Origin: Candidatus Hinthialibacter antarcticus
GTDB lineage: Bacteria > Hinthialibacterota > Hinthialibacteria > Hinthialibacterales > Hinthialibacteraceae
DNA length: 64,000 nt
Assembly (NCBI GenBank): GCA_030765645.1
Contig: JAVCCE010000015.1
Coordinates: 186,001 to 250,000, forward strand
Direction: 5' to 3'
Below, piece by piece: positions 25,788-35,534 of the stretch; positions within the stretch are counted from its first letter, which is position 1, and each line of letters begins with the position of its first letter. A model generated the notes under the pieces. That model was given only the letters and a program-made list of their open reading frames with translations. It did no database searches and had not been told where the DNA came from. The translations under genes and the position numbers were made by a program.

Positions 25788-28475
25788 TGTGGGGCGATGA
25801 AGACAACGATGAACCGATTTGGCGACATCTTTTTGAAGCACGGGTTTTAATAAAACATCAGCAATCTCGACATCGGCAATCATCCGTTCATGTTCAGGAC
25901 CAACATACCCCGTACAAAGAACCACAGGAACATCCTCTCGGATTTGAGCGATTTCCTGCGCGACCTCAATGCCCGACCGATGCGGCATCGACATATCGGT
26001 AATCACCATGTCATACGAACGGGGGTTTGCCTTGAACGCCTCAAGCGCTTCGCGGCATGAAACAAAGCCCTCCACTCGATAGCCCAATTGCGATAACGAA
26101 AGTTTTAGCATTTCGACAATAGGCCATTCATCATCAACAATCATAATGGTTTCGCCAGCGCCTACCGGCAACAACGGTTCGCTGTGTTGTGGATTTTCAG
26201 CCTTATTTGGCAATAACGGGAAAGACGCGGTCACGGTTGTCCCGCCTCCGACTTCACTTTGGATATCAATGAATCCGTGATGGTCTTTCACAATGCCATG
26301 CACCACCGACAACCCCAACCCGGTACCGTCGCCTTTTTTCTTGGTGGTGAAATACGGCTCAAAGACGCGTTCCATCGTTTGCTCGTCCATGCCCACGCCA
26401 GTGTCGCTGACTTTTAAGACGCAATAGCGTTCTTCACCCGGCGTCGAATTTCGCTCCGTCGTTTGAGTAATGGGCGCCGGTTCGCATTTCATCGTGACCG
26501 ACAACACGCCGCCGCGGTCGCGCATGGCATGATAGGCGTTGGTGCACAGGTTCATCATCACTTGGTGCATCTGAGTCGGATCGCCAAAAATACAAATATC
26601 ATCCGACTCGATCTCACTGAGGATTGTAATATTTTTGGGGATCGAAGCGCTGAGCAACTTCAAGGCTTCTTTTAGGATTGGGCTTAAGTGGATAGATTGT
26701 TTTTCCTGCTCGGTTTGGCGGCTAAACGAAAGAATCTGGTTGATTAATTCTTTGGCGCGCATACTGGCTTTAATGATGTTCGACTGTTGGTTATACAGTT
26801 CCCCCCCTTGCGGCAACTGAGACCGCACCAGTTCCGCATAGCCCATCGTAGCCATCAGAATATTGTTAAAATCATGCGCGATGCCGCCGGCGAGCGAACC
26901 AATCGCTTCCATCTTTTGCGATTGGCGCAGGTGTTGTTCTAACTGCTTTTTCTCTGTTACGTCGCGTTTCACGGCAACGTAATTTACGATGGTTCCATAC
27001 GAGTCAACCACTGGAGACAAGGTGGCTTCTTCTTCAAAAAGTTCTCCGGTTTTGCTTTTATTAATCAAAACGCCGGTCCAGACTTTCCCTGCCGTTAATG
27101 TCTTCCACATCTCCTCATAAAAGCCGCAGTCATGTTTTCCACTTTTTAGTACTCTCGGGTTTTGGCCTAATGCTTCAGCGCGCGTATACCCTGTCACCTG
27201 CTCAAAATACGGGTTAACATAAATAATACGCCCTGCGCTGTCAGTAATCACAATGCTTTCGGCGGCTTGCTCAATCGCGGTTTCGAGCAGGATTCGGTCT
27301 TTCTCCTGCGAAATCAGCTGGGTAATATCCTGAAGCAGACCGATGGAACCGATCACGATTCCTTGGTCGTTCTTAATTTGAACGGCGGAGTCAGACAACC
27401 AGCGCTCTTCACCCGTCCTGGTTTCGGCCCGGTAGTGCGCATGCCAGTGAGTTTCTTTGCCAGTTTTCACGGCCTCGACCGCTTCTAGAGCGGGCGTGGC
27501 TTTTAAGTCGTCTAACAAAAACAGTTCTTTCTCACACCGCTCCCACGCATCACGTGAAAACTCACTGGCCTCATAGCCTAATAATTTTTTGATGCCTGAT
27601 CCAACAAAATCATAGTCATCCCGTTCGTAATTCAGGTAATAGGGGACGCAGCCAGCCAGCTCGATAGCGTCACGATAAATTTTTTCGCGCTCGACCAGTT
27701 TTTGCTGGCTCTTGCGCAATTCCGCCTCCGCAAACATCCGGTCGCTGATGTCACGGGCGAATTCAACGACGCATTGCTTACCGTCCAACTGGATCGGATA
27801 CGCATGGAACTCAAACATTTTTTCAGCCGGTTCGCTGTCATCGCCGTTCACGTTCCGTTCAACAAACGGGTGGCTGAAATAAAAATGATCACGTTTTTTT
27901 TGTATCACTTCCTGGACAGAGCAATCTACACAGCAAGGAGATGAGCGGTTGCAAAATGCTTCATAACATTTTTTGCCGACGCAGCCTTTATACAGTTTTT
28001 CTACATTTTGACTGACAAAGACGATATTAAAATCTTCGTCCGTTACTGCAATGCGGTCAGGAGTATGAGAGAGAATTGAAAACAACTTGTCGCGTTCATC
28101 AGATAATGAACGCTCATACCGGCGTAGGTCCCCGATGGCCCGGTTCACATATAAGCCCGAAACAAAGAGTACAATGATGCCGACATGTAGCATCATCAAG
28201 GAATCATGTAATACGAGGCCCTCGAATACCGCCTGCATAAATAGAAAGCAGCCGATGTATGAAATCGCGGTAACGGCGTAAAAGGTATTGCGGCGAAAAT
28301 GGTAAGCGCTGTATAAAATTGGTAAAGCAATAATCGCAAGCATTTCATCAGAAATGCTTGCGGAAAAGAATCGCCAAAGAATATAGACGACAGAACAATA
28401 AAGAATACTGGAAAGAATATAGATAATGAGAAAGCGGATTTCACGACGGGAAAATAACGGAAAGTTTGACATCAT
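25779..28475 (-). CDS. Hybrid sensor histidine kinase (membrane, multi-PAS, HisKA, HATPase, REC)
   Basis: An 898-residue protein. Four or five hydrophobic helices occupy residues 10-115. A first PAS domain (about 135-245) contains a Cys-rich insert, KGCVGKKCYEAFCNRSSPCC followed by VDCSV, as in redox- or metal-linked PAS domains. Two further PAS/PAC domains span about 260-515 (QDITQLISQEKDRILLETAI, GYTRAEALGQNPRVLKSGKH). HisKA has AGGIAHDFNNILMATMGYAE with His near 534. HATPase shows NLCTNAYHAM, DTGVGM and GDGTGLGLSVVHGI. The terminal receiver has IMIVDDEWP, its Asp near 827 in MVITDMSMP, and the Lys in LLKPV. All phosphorelay residues are present. No partner regulator or Hpt gene is nearby. 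Its 3' end overlaps the convergent YfhO-like gene by nine bases. Confidence 0.93.
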   Translation of the reverse strand: MMSNFPLFSRREIRFLIIYILSSILYCSVVYILWRFFSASISDEMLAIIALPILYSAYHFRRNTFYAVTAISYIGCFLFMQAVFEGLVLHDSLMMLHVGIIVLFVSGLYVNRAIGDLRRYERSLSDERDKLFSILSHTPDRIAVTDEDFNIVFVSQNVEKLYKGCVGKKCYEAFCNRSSPCCVDCSVQEVIQKKRDHFYFSHPFVERNVNGDDSEPAEKMFEFHAYPIQLDGKQCVVEFARDISDRMFAEAELRKSQQKLVEREKIYRDAIELAGCVPYYLNYERDDYDFVGSGIKKLLGYEASEFSRDAWERCEKELFLLDDLKATPALEAVEAVKTGKETHWHAHYRAETRTGEERWLSDSAVQIKNDQGIVIGSIGLLQDITQLISQEKDRILLETAIEQAAESIVITDSAGRIIYVNPYFEQVTGYTRAEALGQNPRVLKSGKHDCGFYEEMWKTLTAGKVWTGVLINKSKTGELFEEEATLSPVVDSYGTIVNYVAVKRDVTEKKQLEQHLRQSQKMEAIGSLAGGIAHDFNNILMATMGYAELVRSQLPQGGELYNQQSNIIKASMRAKELINQILSFSRQTEQEKQSIHLSPILKEALKLLSASIPKNITILSEIESDDICIFGDPTQMHQVMMNLCTNAYHAMRDRGGVLSVTMKCEPAPITQTTERNSTPGEERYCVLKVSDTGVGMDEQTMERVFEPYFTTKKKGDGTGLGLSVVHGIVKDHHGFIDIQSEVGGGTTVTASFPLLPNKAENPQHSEPLLPVGAGETIMIVDDEWPIVEMLKLSLSQLGYRVEGFVSCREALEAFKANPRSYDMVITDMSMPHRSGIEVAQEIAQIREDVPVVLCTGYVGPEHERMIADVEIADVLLKPVLQKDVAKSVHRCLHRPTLH

Positions 28476-28582
28476 GCTTTTTCACCACGCAGTTGTACAT
28501 ACAAGTATAACAGATGCATGAAAAAGCAGAAGGAATTGCTTGCACTCCAACTTACAAGCAAATGCTCATATTTGAAACGAGA

Positions 28583-28602
28583 CGCTCATTAAGCAATGAG
28601 CG
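28583..28602 (-). other. Perfect hairpin spanning the dxs stop codon
   Basis: CGCTCATT-AAGC-AATGAGCG forms an eight-base-pair stem and four-base loop that contains the dxs stop codon. No run of T follows on the minus strand, so it is a poor intrinsic terminator. It may stabilise the 3' end of the mRNA. Confidence 0.35.
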
Positions 28603-30490
28603 CCGAAGCTTTTGACTGCACAAACGCTTCAATTCGCTTGGCGGCCAAGTCGGGAGAGATTCCATGGTCGGCGAATACCACTTTGCGGGGGCCATGTTCA
28701 ACGACCTCATCGCGAATCGCCAACCGCAGCAATGGAATGTTTTCTAATCCATTGTCGTGCAGCGCTTCTGAAACCGCCGCGCCAAACCCGCCCGCGATGG
28801 TGTGGTCTTCATAACTCACGAAATGATGATGGTCTTTCGCCATTTCTTTCAACATTTCAACATCAATGGGTTTGGCGAACCGCATATTCACGATGGTCGG
28901 GTTAATGCCGCTTTTTTGAAGATGCTCAGCGACATGGTCAGCCATGTTGACCATGAAGCCATAGGCAAGAATCGCAACCTCTGAGCCTTCATGGACCACT
29001 TCGCCTTTACCAATCGGCAAGGGCTCTTCTTCGGTTGACCATTCAACGCCCTGACCGTTTTCACGCGGATAACGCACGGCAAAAGGCCCGTTATGATTGA
29101 GGCCCGTCCAGAGCAGCTGTGAAAGTTCTTTTTCATTCGACGCCGCCGACACCACCATATTGGGAAACGTGCGCAAATACGCAATGTCATACAAGCCCTG
29201 GTGAGTCGCGCCGTCGTCGCCCACCACGCCGCCGCGGTCTAAGGCAAAGATCACGGGCAGGTTCTGGATGCACACATCATGGTAAATCTGATCGTAAGCG
29301 CGTTGTAAGAAGGTGGAATAAATCGCCGCGACCGGGCGAATGCCCTCACAGGCCATGCCCGCCGCTAAGAGAATCGCATGTTGTTCAGCGATGCCAACGT
29401 CGAAGAATTTGTCGGGCGCATGTTCTTGCAGCGCCGAGAGCCCGGTGCCGCCTGGCATGGCTGCGGTGATGCCGACCACGCGCGGGTCCTTGTCAACCAT
29501 TTTGCAAATCACGTCGCTAAACACCTTGGTATAGGCGGGAGGCGAGGGCTTTTCGGTCGTCGATTTTTTCGCCGACGGCTTGCCGGTATCAATGTCAAAC
29601 GGCTTGGCGCCGTGCCACATCGCCGGGTCGCTAGCGGCGTATTTATAGCCGTGGCCTTTTTCGGTGATGATGTGCAGCAACTTCGGCCCAGGCAATTTTT
29701 TGATGCCCTTGAAGGTTTCTTCTAATAAGTGAACGTCATGCCCGTTGATTGGCCCGAAGTAACGGAAACCGAGTTCCTCAAAAAACACGCCGGGAACAAT
29801 CAACGACTTGATGCTCTCCTGCACCTTTTTGATGCGGGTGCGGATGGCGTCGCCCAGGCTTTTTTCGATGACCTTATCAATATCGCCCTGAATTTTGTTG
29901 TAGTAATAGCTGCTGATGATGCGGTTGAGATAATGTGAGATGCCGCCCACGTTGGGGGCAATCGACATGTCGTTATCGTTGAGAATGACGAGAATATCCG
30001 AGTCGAGGTGTCCGGCGTGATCGAGGCCTTCATACGCCACGCCGCCAGTCAGGCCGCCGTCGCCGATGATGGCGACCACTTTATTGTCGCCGCCCTTTAA
30101 ATCGCGCGCCGTCGCCATGCCCAATGCGGCTGAGATCGACGTACTGGCGTGGCCCACGCCAAAGGCGTCGTGGGGGTTCTCGTAGCGGCGGGGGAACCCG
30201 CTCAGCCCTTCATATTGGCGAATGGTATGAAACTCATCGCGGCGCCCGGTCAACAGTTTGTGCGGATAGGATTGGTGTCCGACGTCCCACACCATTTTAT
30301 CTTTGGGGCTGTCATAGACCCGGTGCAGCGCGATGGTGAGTTCAACGGCCCCTAAATTGGGCGCAAGGTGTCCGCCTTTTTGACTGACAACATCAATAAT
30401 CTGTTGGCGGATGTCCTCCGCAAGCAACTCCAATTCGTTGGAGTCTAACGTCTTTAGATCCTCTGGACCGTTGATGCGTTCAAGAACCAT
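28589..30490 (-). CDS. dxs: 1-deoxy-D-xylulose-5-phosphate synthase
   Basis: A 633-residue Dxs. KGGHLAPNLGAVELTIALHR and MVWDVGHQSYPHKLLTGRRD open the thiamine-diphosphate domain. GDGGLTGGVAYEGLDHAG is the TPP motif, and NDNDMSIAPNVGGIS completes it. The pyrimidine domain has DVGIAEQHAILLAAGMACEG with the conserved Glu. DRGGVVGDDGATHQGLYDIA and the C-terminal YEDHTIAGGFGAAVSEAL fit. It condenses pyruvate and glyceraldehyde 3-phosphate in the first step of the MEP isoprenoid pathway. It is last in the leftward run after the prenyl diphosphate synthase, 80 bp downstream of it, a conserved pairing with xseB-ispA. Length and motifs are complete. Confidence 0.97.
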   Translation of the reverse strand: MVLERINGPEDLKTLDSNELELLAEDIRQQIIDVVSQKGGHLAPNLGAVELTIALHRVYDSPKDKMVWDVGHQSYPHKLLTGRRDEFHTIRQYEGLSGFPRRYENPHDAFGVGHASTSISAALGMATARDLKGGDNKVVAIIGDGGLTGGVAYEGLDHAGHLDSDILVILNDNDMSIAPNVGGISHYLNRIISSYYYNKIQGDIDKVIEKSLGDAIRTRIKKVQESIKSLIVPGVFFEELGFRYFGPINGHDVHLLEETFKGIKKLPGPKLLHIITEKGHGYKYAASDPAMWHGAKPFDIDTGKPSAKKSTTEKPSPPAYTKVFSDVICKMVDKDPRVVGITAAMPGGTGLSALQEHAPDKFFDVGIAEQHAILLAAGMACEGIRPVAAIYSTFLQRAYDQIYHDVCIQNLPVIFALDRGGVVGDDGATHQGLYDIAYLRTFPNMVVSAASNEKELSQLLWTGLNHNGPFAVRYPRENGQGVEWSTEEEPLPIGKGEVVHEGSEVAILAYGFMVNMADHVAEHLQKSGINPTIVNMRFAKPIDVEMLKEMAKDHHHFVSYEDHTIAGGFGAAVSEALHDNGLENIPLLRLAIRDEVVEHGPRKVVFADHGISPDLAAKRIEAFVQSKASALIA

Positions 30491-30570
30491 TCGTTCTTTA
30501 CCTAAACCTTTACCTTTATCGTTTTCGCCGAATCTAATAGTATGACTGCATCATCTATCGAGAGAAAGTG

Positions 30571-31536
30571 CTAGCTCTCGCGCTCGACCAACTCATTGGT
30601 GATGTCAATTAACACAGTCGCCCGGTCGCCTTCCGGTTCTAACAGTGAAAGGATGTCGTTTTTGAGCGATTGGACGCGCCCGCGCGACTTTTCGAGACCG
30701 ATCAAAGCCGGATAGGTCAGTTTACCATGTTTTTCGTCTGCTCCGGCTTCTTTTCCGAGCGCTTCCGTATCACCGACCACATCCAAGATATCGTCAACCA
30801 CTTGAAAGATCAAACCAAGTTTTTCGCCGACTTCTTTTAATATACGACAATCGCGCTCATTGCCTTTCACCATGTGGGCGCCCATGGTCAATCCGGCGCG
30901 AATCAGGGCCGCCGTTTTGTGCATGTGAATATATTCTAGAATTTGTTCATCGCCGGGTTTGTTCTCATATTCCAAATCAACCACCTGGCCCGCGACCATG
31001 CCGGGATATCCACAAGCGACCGCCAGCTCACGCGCTACATAGTAACTACGTTCGGCGAAGCATTCGGGAACACTGGCGAGCAATTGAAACGCCAAGGTGT
31101 GAAGCGCGTCGGCGGACAGCACCGCCATCGCCTCGCCAAACACCTTGTGCGAGGTCGGGCGCCCGCGCCGCAGGTCGTCGTCATCCATGCAAGGCAAGTC
31201 GTCATGGACCAGCGAATAGGTGTGAACCATTTCGATCGCGCAGGCCGAAACCAGCAGCGCTTCTTTCAATTCGCCGTCAACGCCGTCCCAGTAATTTCCA
31301 GCGTAGAGGTTCTCGCCGGAGACGCCCCGGCAAAAATCCGCTCCGATTAAAACCAGTAGCGGACGGATGCGTTTGCCGCCCGCTTCGAGCGGATAGCGCA
31401 TGGCCTCGTTGAGTTTTGCAGCCACGCCGTCCGGCTTAGGCAACAGTTTCCACAATATGTCTTCGATCTCAATGCGACGTTGTTTGAGATAGGTTTTACA
31501 CTGCGATTGGTCTTGTTTGGCGGCGCTCACGGCCAT
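30571..31536 (-). CDS. ispA: Polyprenyl (farnesyl/geranylgeranyl) diphosphate synthase, IspA type
   Basis: A 321-residue trans-isoprenyl diphosphate synthase. GGKRIRPLLVLIGADF precedes the first aspartate-rich motif, HDDLPCMDDDDLRRGRPTSH, of the DDx4D bacterial type. The second is FQVVDDILDVVGD with KEAGADEKHGKLTYPALIGL after it. The small spacing and residues before the first motif (MVHTYSLV) suggest a C15-C20 product, but farnesyl versus geranylgeranyl cannot be decided. A GGAAGTAA ribosome-binding site precedes the ATG. It sits between xseB and dxs, the arrangement known from many proteobacteria. The protein has a few more residues than E. coli IspA, mainly an insertion near residue 75-90. 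Confidence 0.93.
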   Translation of the reverse strand: MAVSAAKQDQSQCKTYLKQRRIEIEDILWKLLPKPDGVAAKLNEAMRYPLEAGGKRIRPLLVLIGADFCRGVSGENLYAGNYWDGVDGELKEALLVSACAIEMVHTYSLVHDDLPCMDDDDLRRGRPTSHKVFGEAMAVLSADALHTLAFQLLASVPECFAERSYYVARELAVACGYPGMVAGQVVDLEYENKPGDEQILEYIHMHKTAALIRAGLTMGAHMVKGNERDCRILKEVGEKLGLIFQVVDDILDVVGDTEALGKEAGADEKHGKLTYPALIGLEKSRGRVQSLKNDILSLLEPEGDRATVLIDITNELVERES

Positions 31537-31571
31537 TTACTTCCTTTCCTTGTTGCTAACCGGGGCGACGA

Positions 31572-31817
31572 TCATTCCTGATCGTCAAACGGCTCTTCGC
31601 TCCAGGTCTCACCTTGTTGTTCTTCTGTCAATTTATTTACGCGGGTCTCGACTTGATTCAGCCGTTCCGAGCATTTTTGAATGAGTTCCATGCCTTCGAT
31701 AAACGATTTTTCCATGGCTTCGAGCGACAGGCCGCCCTCGTCGAATTCTTCGATGATGGTTTCGAGCCGCGCCATGCCTTTTTCGTAATCGAAAGGCTTG
31801 TCAGTTTTTTTCGTCAT
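31572..31817 (-). CDS. xseB: Exodeoxyribonuclease VII small subunit
   Basis: An 81-residue protein starting MTKKTDKPFDYEKGMARLET, then IIEEFDEGGLSLEAMEKSFI and KCSERLNQVETRVNKL. This is the two-helix XseB fold with the conserved F-(E/D)-x-x-L-x-x-I-(V/I)-x-x-(L/F)-E pattern. The ATG at 31817 is chosen over longer upstream frames because it fits the family start and because the upstream extension lies inside xseA in another frame. The start overlaps the end of xseA by 17 bases. XseB subunits bind XseA to form the ATP-independent single-strand exonuclease VII. Confidence 0.95.
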   Translation of the reverse strand: MTKKTDKPFDYEKGMARLETIIEEFDEGGLSLEAMEKSFIEGMELIQKCSERLNQVETRVNKLTEEQQGETWSEEPFDDQE

Positions 31818-33096
31818 TGATCTCGACCTCTTTGACCTCGGCGCCAAGCGCGCCGTTCGCCATCTGCACCCGAATGCGTTCGCCGGGCTGTACTTCATTG
31901 GCGCGTAACACCGGGGTTCCATCTTGGCGGCGGCAGATACTATAGCCGCGTTCCATCATTTTATGCGGGTCATAGCTGCGCAAAAAGCCGGACAGCGTTT
32001 CGAGCGACTGGCGCTTTAATGCAAAACCATGGCGAAACACGCGTTGTAACGATGCGCGGCGGTCTTGCAGCGCCGCGCGTTTTTGTTGGATGGTCGATGT
32101 CATCCATTGTTGAAAGCGCTCTGCGCGGTCATCAAGACGCTGGCGCTCTTGAAACACCATCGCGCGGGGATGTCGTGTTTTCACTGCGTCACGCATGGCC
32201 TTGAGCCGTCCGCGTTCGCTTTGCAGCGCATTGGAAGCGTTTCGCAACAAGCGTTCGCGCGCGAGTTGCAGGCGCCCGCGATGGACGTCATAGATATCAC
32301 ATAAAACCTGCGCCGCCGCCGTTGGGGTCGCCGCGCGATAGTCCGCAGTGAAATCGGCGATACTGAAATCAATTTCATGCCCGACGCCGCTTATGATTGG
32401 AACCTTGGAAGCGGATATCGCTTTTGCGACGATTTCTTCATTGAAGGACCACAAATCTTCTAGACTGCCGCCGCCGCGTATCAGCGCAATCATATCGAAG
32501 CGCCCGCTTTGGTTGACCGCCTTAATCATGGCGGCGATTTCTTGCGCGGCTTCGGTCCCCTGTACGCGCACCGGACACACCGTCGCTTCAATCGGACATC
32601 GCGACAGCCGCAGGGTTCGGATAAAGTCTCGCACCGCCGCGCCCGTGGGCGAAGTAATCACCGCAACGCGTTTTGGCCAGTCGGGCAGCGACTGCTTGCG
32701 ATCCGGGTCAAACAGCCCTTCATCGGCGAGGCGGCGTTTGAGCGCTTCAAAGGCTTGCTGCAAGGCGCCCACGCCCGCCAGGCGGATCGAATTGACCACC
32801 AGCTGATATTGTCCGCGCGGCGGATAAAGCGTAATCGACCCGCCCGTCACCACTTCGCGTCCATCATGAAGATCAAGCCCGCTCCAGCGCGAGGCGGTGC
32901 TGCGCCAGGCGACGCAAGAGAGCACCGCGTTTTTGTCTTTCAGATTAAAATACACATGCCCGGACGGCGCTTTTTTGAAGTTGGAAATCTCGCCCTGCAC
33001 CTGCACCCACTCGTAGCGTTCTTCCAGCGACTGACGAATTTCGTCCGTCAATTCAGACACTGACAACGGCGGGCGCATGGGCGCTTCCTGGTTCAT
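31801..33096 (-). CDS. xseA: Exodeoxyribonuclease VII large subunit
   Basis: A 431-residue protein. The N-terminal OB fold shows PLSVSELTDEIRQSLEERYE, VQGEISNFKKAPSGHVYFNL and DKNAVLSCVAWR. The catalytic domain shows KRVAVITSPTGAAVRDFIRT, DMIALIRGGGSLEDLWSFNE and ISGVGHEIDFSIADFTADYR. The expected long helical region and a beta-rich C-terminus (MMERGYSICR) follow. It degrades single-stranded DNA from both ends and acts in repair. The start shares one base with the stop of the upstream YmdB gene, and its end overlaps xseB, so the three are translationally coupled. Confidence 0.96.
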   Translation of the reverse strand: MNQEAPMRPPLSVSELTDEIRQSLEERYEWVQVQGEISNFKKAPSGHVYFNLKDKNAVLSCVAWRSTASRWSGLDLHDGREVVTGGSITLYPPRGQYQLVVNSIRLAGVGALQQAFEALKRRLADEGLFDPDRKQSLPDWPKRVAVITSPTGAAVRDFIRTLRLSRCPIEATVCPVRVQGTEAAQEIAAMIKAVNQSGRFDMIALIRGGGSLEDLWSFNEEIVAKAISASKVPIISGVGHEIDFSIADFTADYRAATPTAAAQVLCDIYDVHRGRLQLARERLLRNASNALQSERGRLKAMRDAVKTRHPRAMVFQERQRLDDRAERFQQWMTSTIQQKRAALQDRRASLQRVFRHGFALKRQSLETLSGFLRSYDPHKMMERGYSICRRQDGTPVLRANEVQPGERIRVQMANGALGAEVKEVEINDEKN

Positions 33097-33929
33097 CAGG
33101 CGTGCTCCGTGTCGGGCAGTGCGCCGTTGGTTTGAATGCGCTCGATCTTAATGGCGCACCCGGTTTCTTTATTCACTTTGACCAGAACGCCCATGATTTT
33201 CACATTATCTTTGGCGATACGAAACGGTTGGCGGATACCGGACACAAAACTGGTCACCGCCGTGTCGATGTCCATACCAATAACCGAATCATGCGAACCG
33301 GTCATGCCCGCATCGGTGATGAAAGCGGTGCCGTTGGGCAGAATGCGTTCATCGGCGGTTTGTACGTGGGTATGCGTGCCGACGATGGCGCTATAGCGTC
33401 CGTCCATGCGCCACGCCATCGCGATTTTCTCGGAGGTCGATTCGCCGTGCAGATCCATAAAAAATACTTTGTGCGAACCATATTGATCGTACACTTCATC
33501 GGCGGCGTGAAACGGACAATTGATGGGGTTCATAAACAAGCGGCACAAAAACTGCGCAATCACTACCGGCGTTCCGTCGGAAGCTTTCACCACCGTCGCG
33601 CCGCGCCCGGGCGTTCCCTCCGGGTAATTGGCGGGCCGCACGATGCGCTTGTCATGGTCGATGAACGAAAAGATCGAGCGGTTGTCCCACGAGTGGTTGC
33701 CCAGGGTGATCGCGTCCACGCCGCTATCGTAAAATTGCTGCGCGACGTCGTAGGTCAGCCCTTTGCCTCCAGCGGAATTTTCTCCGTTGGCGATACACAA
33801 ATGGACGCCGTGCTGCGACCGTAATTGAGGCAATCGGCGGGCCAGGACTTCGCGCCCCGGCCGGCCAAATACGTCTCCAATAAACAGAATATTCAGGGCA
33901 TTCCCGTTATCATCTGCACTCACGCGCAT
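33096..33929 (-). CDS. YmdB-family metallophosphoesterase
   Basis: A 277-residue member of the TIGR00282/YmdB family. Metal-binding motifs are in order: NILFIGDVFGRPGREVL, CIANGENSAGGKGL, ITLGNHSWDNRSIFSFI, FFMDLHGESTSEKIAMAW and IVGTHTHVQTADERILPNGT. Family proteins hydrolyse 2',3'-cyclic AMP and related nucleotides and influence motility and biofilm decisions in Bacillus. The gene lies 24 bp after rny, an association widely conserved between RNase Y and YmdB and consistent with a shared role in RNA turnover. It abuts xseA. All expected Asp, Glu, Asn and His ligands are visible. Confidence 0.93.
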   Translation of the reverse strand: MRVSADDNGNALNILFIGDVFGRPGREVLARRLPQLRSQHGVHLCIANGENSAGGKGLTYDVAQQFYDSGVDAITLGNHSWDNRSIFSFIDHDKRIVRPANYPEGTPGRGATVVKASDGTPVVIAQFLCRLFMNPINCPFHAADEVYDQYGSHKVFFMDLHGESTSEKIAMAWRMDGRYSAIVGTHTHVQTADERILPNGTAFITDAGMTGSHDSVIGMDIDTAVTSFVSGIRQPFRIAKDNVKIMGVLVKVNKETGCAIKIERIQTNGALPDTEHA

Positions 33930-33953
33930 CTCCTAATCAATCGAGCGGCCATC

Positions 33954-35504
33954 CTAACGTGCATAGGCCACCGAGCGCGTTTCACGAATCACCGTCACTT
34001 TAATGTGGCCCGGATAATCCATTTCATCTTCGATTTTCTTAGAAATGTCATACGCCATTTTGACCGAACCCTGGTCGTCAATTTCATCCGGCAGCGCAAC
34101 AACGCGCACTTCGCGTCCGGCTTGAATCGCGAAGCATTTTTCCACGCCGGTGAATGAGGTAACGATGCTTTCGAGTTTTTCTAAGCGCTTGACGTAATGG
34201 TCGATGGTTTCGCGGCGGGCGCCGGGGCGCGCGGCGGAAATCGAGTCAGCAACCAGGACGAGGATCGCTTCAGCGGTTTCAAACTCCACGTCTTCGTGGT
34301 GGGCCGCGACCGCGTTCACGACTTCAGGCCGTTCGCCGAATTTGCGGCAGATGTCCGCGCCAATCGAGGCGTGAGTGCCGTCGCGTTCAAAGTCGACCGC
34401 CTTGCCCAAATCGTGCAGCAACGCGCCGCGCTTGGCGATTTCGGTATTGAGGCCGAGTTCCTCTGCCAGCGCCGTCGCCATAAAGGCGCATTCGCGGGCG
34501 TGATAGAGTTGGTTTTGTCCGTATGAATAGCGGTATTTCAGGCGTCCTAGCACTTTCACGATTTCTGGGTTCATATCGAGAATGCCTAAGTCAAAGAGAA
34601 CGCGCTCTGCGGCTTCGCGCATGTCTTCTTCCATATCTTTCATGACTTTTTCGTAGACTTCTTCGATGCGGCCCGGGTGGATGCGTCCGTCGGCGATGAG
34701 TTTTTCCAGCGTCTGGCGGGCGGCTTCGCGGCGGATGGGGTCAAAAGCCGACATGACCACGGTGTCGGGCGTATCGTCGATAATCAGGTTCACGCCGGTG
34801 ATGGTTTCAAAGGCGCGGATATTGCGTCCTTCACGGCCAATGATGCGGCCTTTGATTTCGTCTGACGGCAGCGCGACGGTTGATACGGTGGTTTCGTTGA
34901 CCACTTCGGTGCAGCCGCGCTGCATGGTTTCGACAACAATCCGGGCCGCCTCGCGCGACGCATTGGCTTTGGCGTCATCAAGAATCTCTTTGATGATGCG
35001 CGCCGCGTCGCGGCGAACGTCCGACTCCAGTGATTTCAACAGCAAGTCTTTGGCTTGTTCTGAGGTCAATCCTGAAATGCGCTCCAAGTGGGTGCGTTCT
35101 TCATGGATGAGTTGATCGAGTTCAGTTTCTTTCTTTTCGAGGTCTTTATCTTTCTTTTCTAAACGAACGGAGAGTTCCTGTGTTTCTTTTTCGCGTTTTT
35201 CAATTTGACCGCTGCGTTCTTCGACTTGCGTTTCACGACGGTCAAGTTTTTTCTCAATCTCGTTGAGTTCTTTCGTGCGTTTGCGTTCTTCTTCTTCCAT
35301 GCGGGTCTTGTCGCGAAGCATCTGCTCTTTGGCTTCAAACGCAGCTTCCTGACGGATCGTCGCCGCTTCTTTTTGCGCTTCTTCCCGGATACGGGCCCCC
35401 AATTGTTCCAGACTGCCAATTTCTTTGGCGATCATCGATTTATTCAGAACGAAGCCGATAATCAAACCGACTAGCAGCCCCACTACAGCAAGAATATATT
35501 CCAT
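33954..35504 (-). CDS. rny: Ribonuclease Y
   Basis: A 516-residue protein. One N-terminal membrane anchor (YILAVVGLLVGLIIGFVL) is followed by a long Glu/Lys-rich coiled coil to about residue 200. A KH domain follows (EIKGRIIGREGRNIRAFETI, GVNLIIDDTPDTVVMSAFDP). The HD domain carries RGALLHDLGKAVDFERDGTH and AVAAHHEDVEFETAEAILVL, and KMAYDISKKIEDEMDYPGHI closes the protein. RNase Y is the membrane-bound endonuclease that initiates mRNA decay in many bacteria lacking or supplementing RNase E. Length and order match the family. It starts 30 bp after nnr and precedes the YmdB gene. Confidence 0.97.
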   Translation of the reverse strand: MEYILAVVGLLVGLIIGFVLNKSMIAKEIGSLEQLGARIREEAQKEAATIRQEAAFEAKEQMLRDKTRMEEEERKRTKELNEIEKKLDRRETQVEERSGQIEKREKETQELSVRLEKKDKDLEKKETELDQLIHEERTHLERISGLTSEQAKDLLLKSLESDVRRDAARIIKEILDDAKANASREAARIVVETMQRGCTEVVNETTVSTVALPSDEIKGRIIGREGRNIRAFETITGVNLIIDDTPDTVVMSAFDPIRREAARQTLEKLIADGRIHPGRIEEVYEKVMKDMEEDMREAAERVLFDLGILDMNPEIVKVLGRLKYRYSYGQNQLYHARECAFMATALAEELGLNTEIAKRGALLHDLGKAVDFERDGTHASIGADICRKFGERPEVVNAVAAHHEDVEFETAEAILVLVADSISAARPGARRETIDHYVKRLEKLESIVTSFTGVEKCFAIQAGREVRVVALPDEIDDQGSVKMAYDISKKIEDEMDYPGHIKVTVIRETRSVAYAR

Positions 35505-35534
35505 GGTATTGATACATCCTTTCTATCTATGTCA

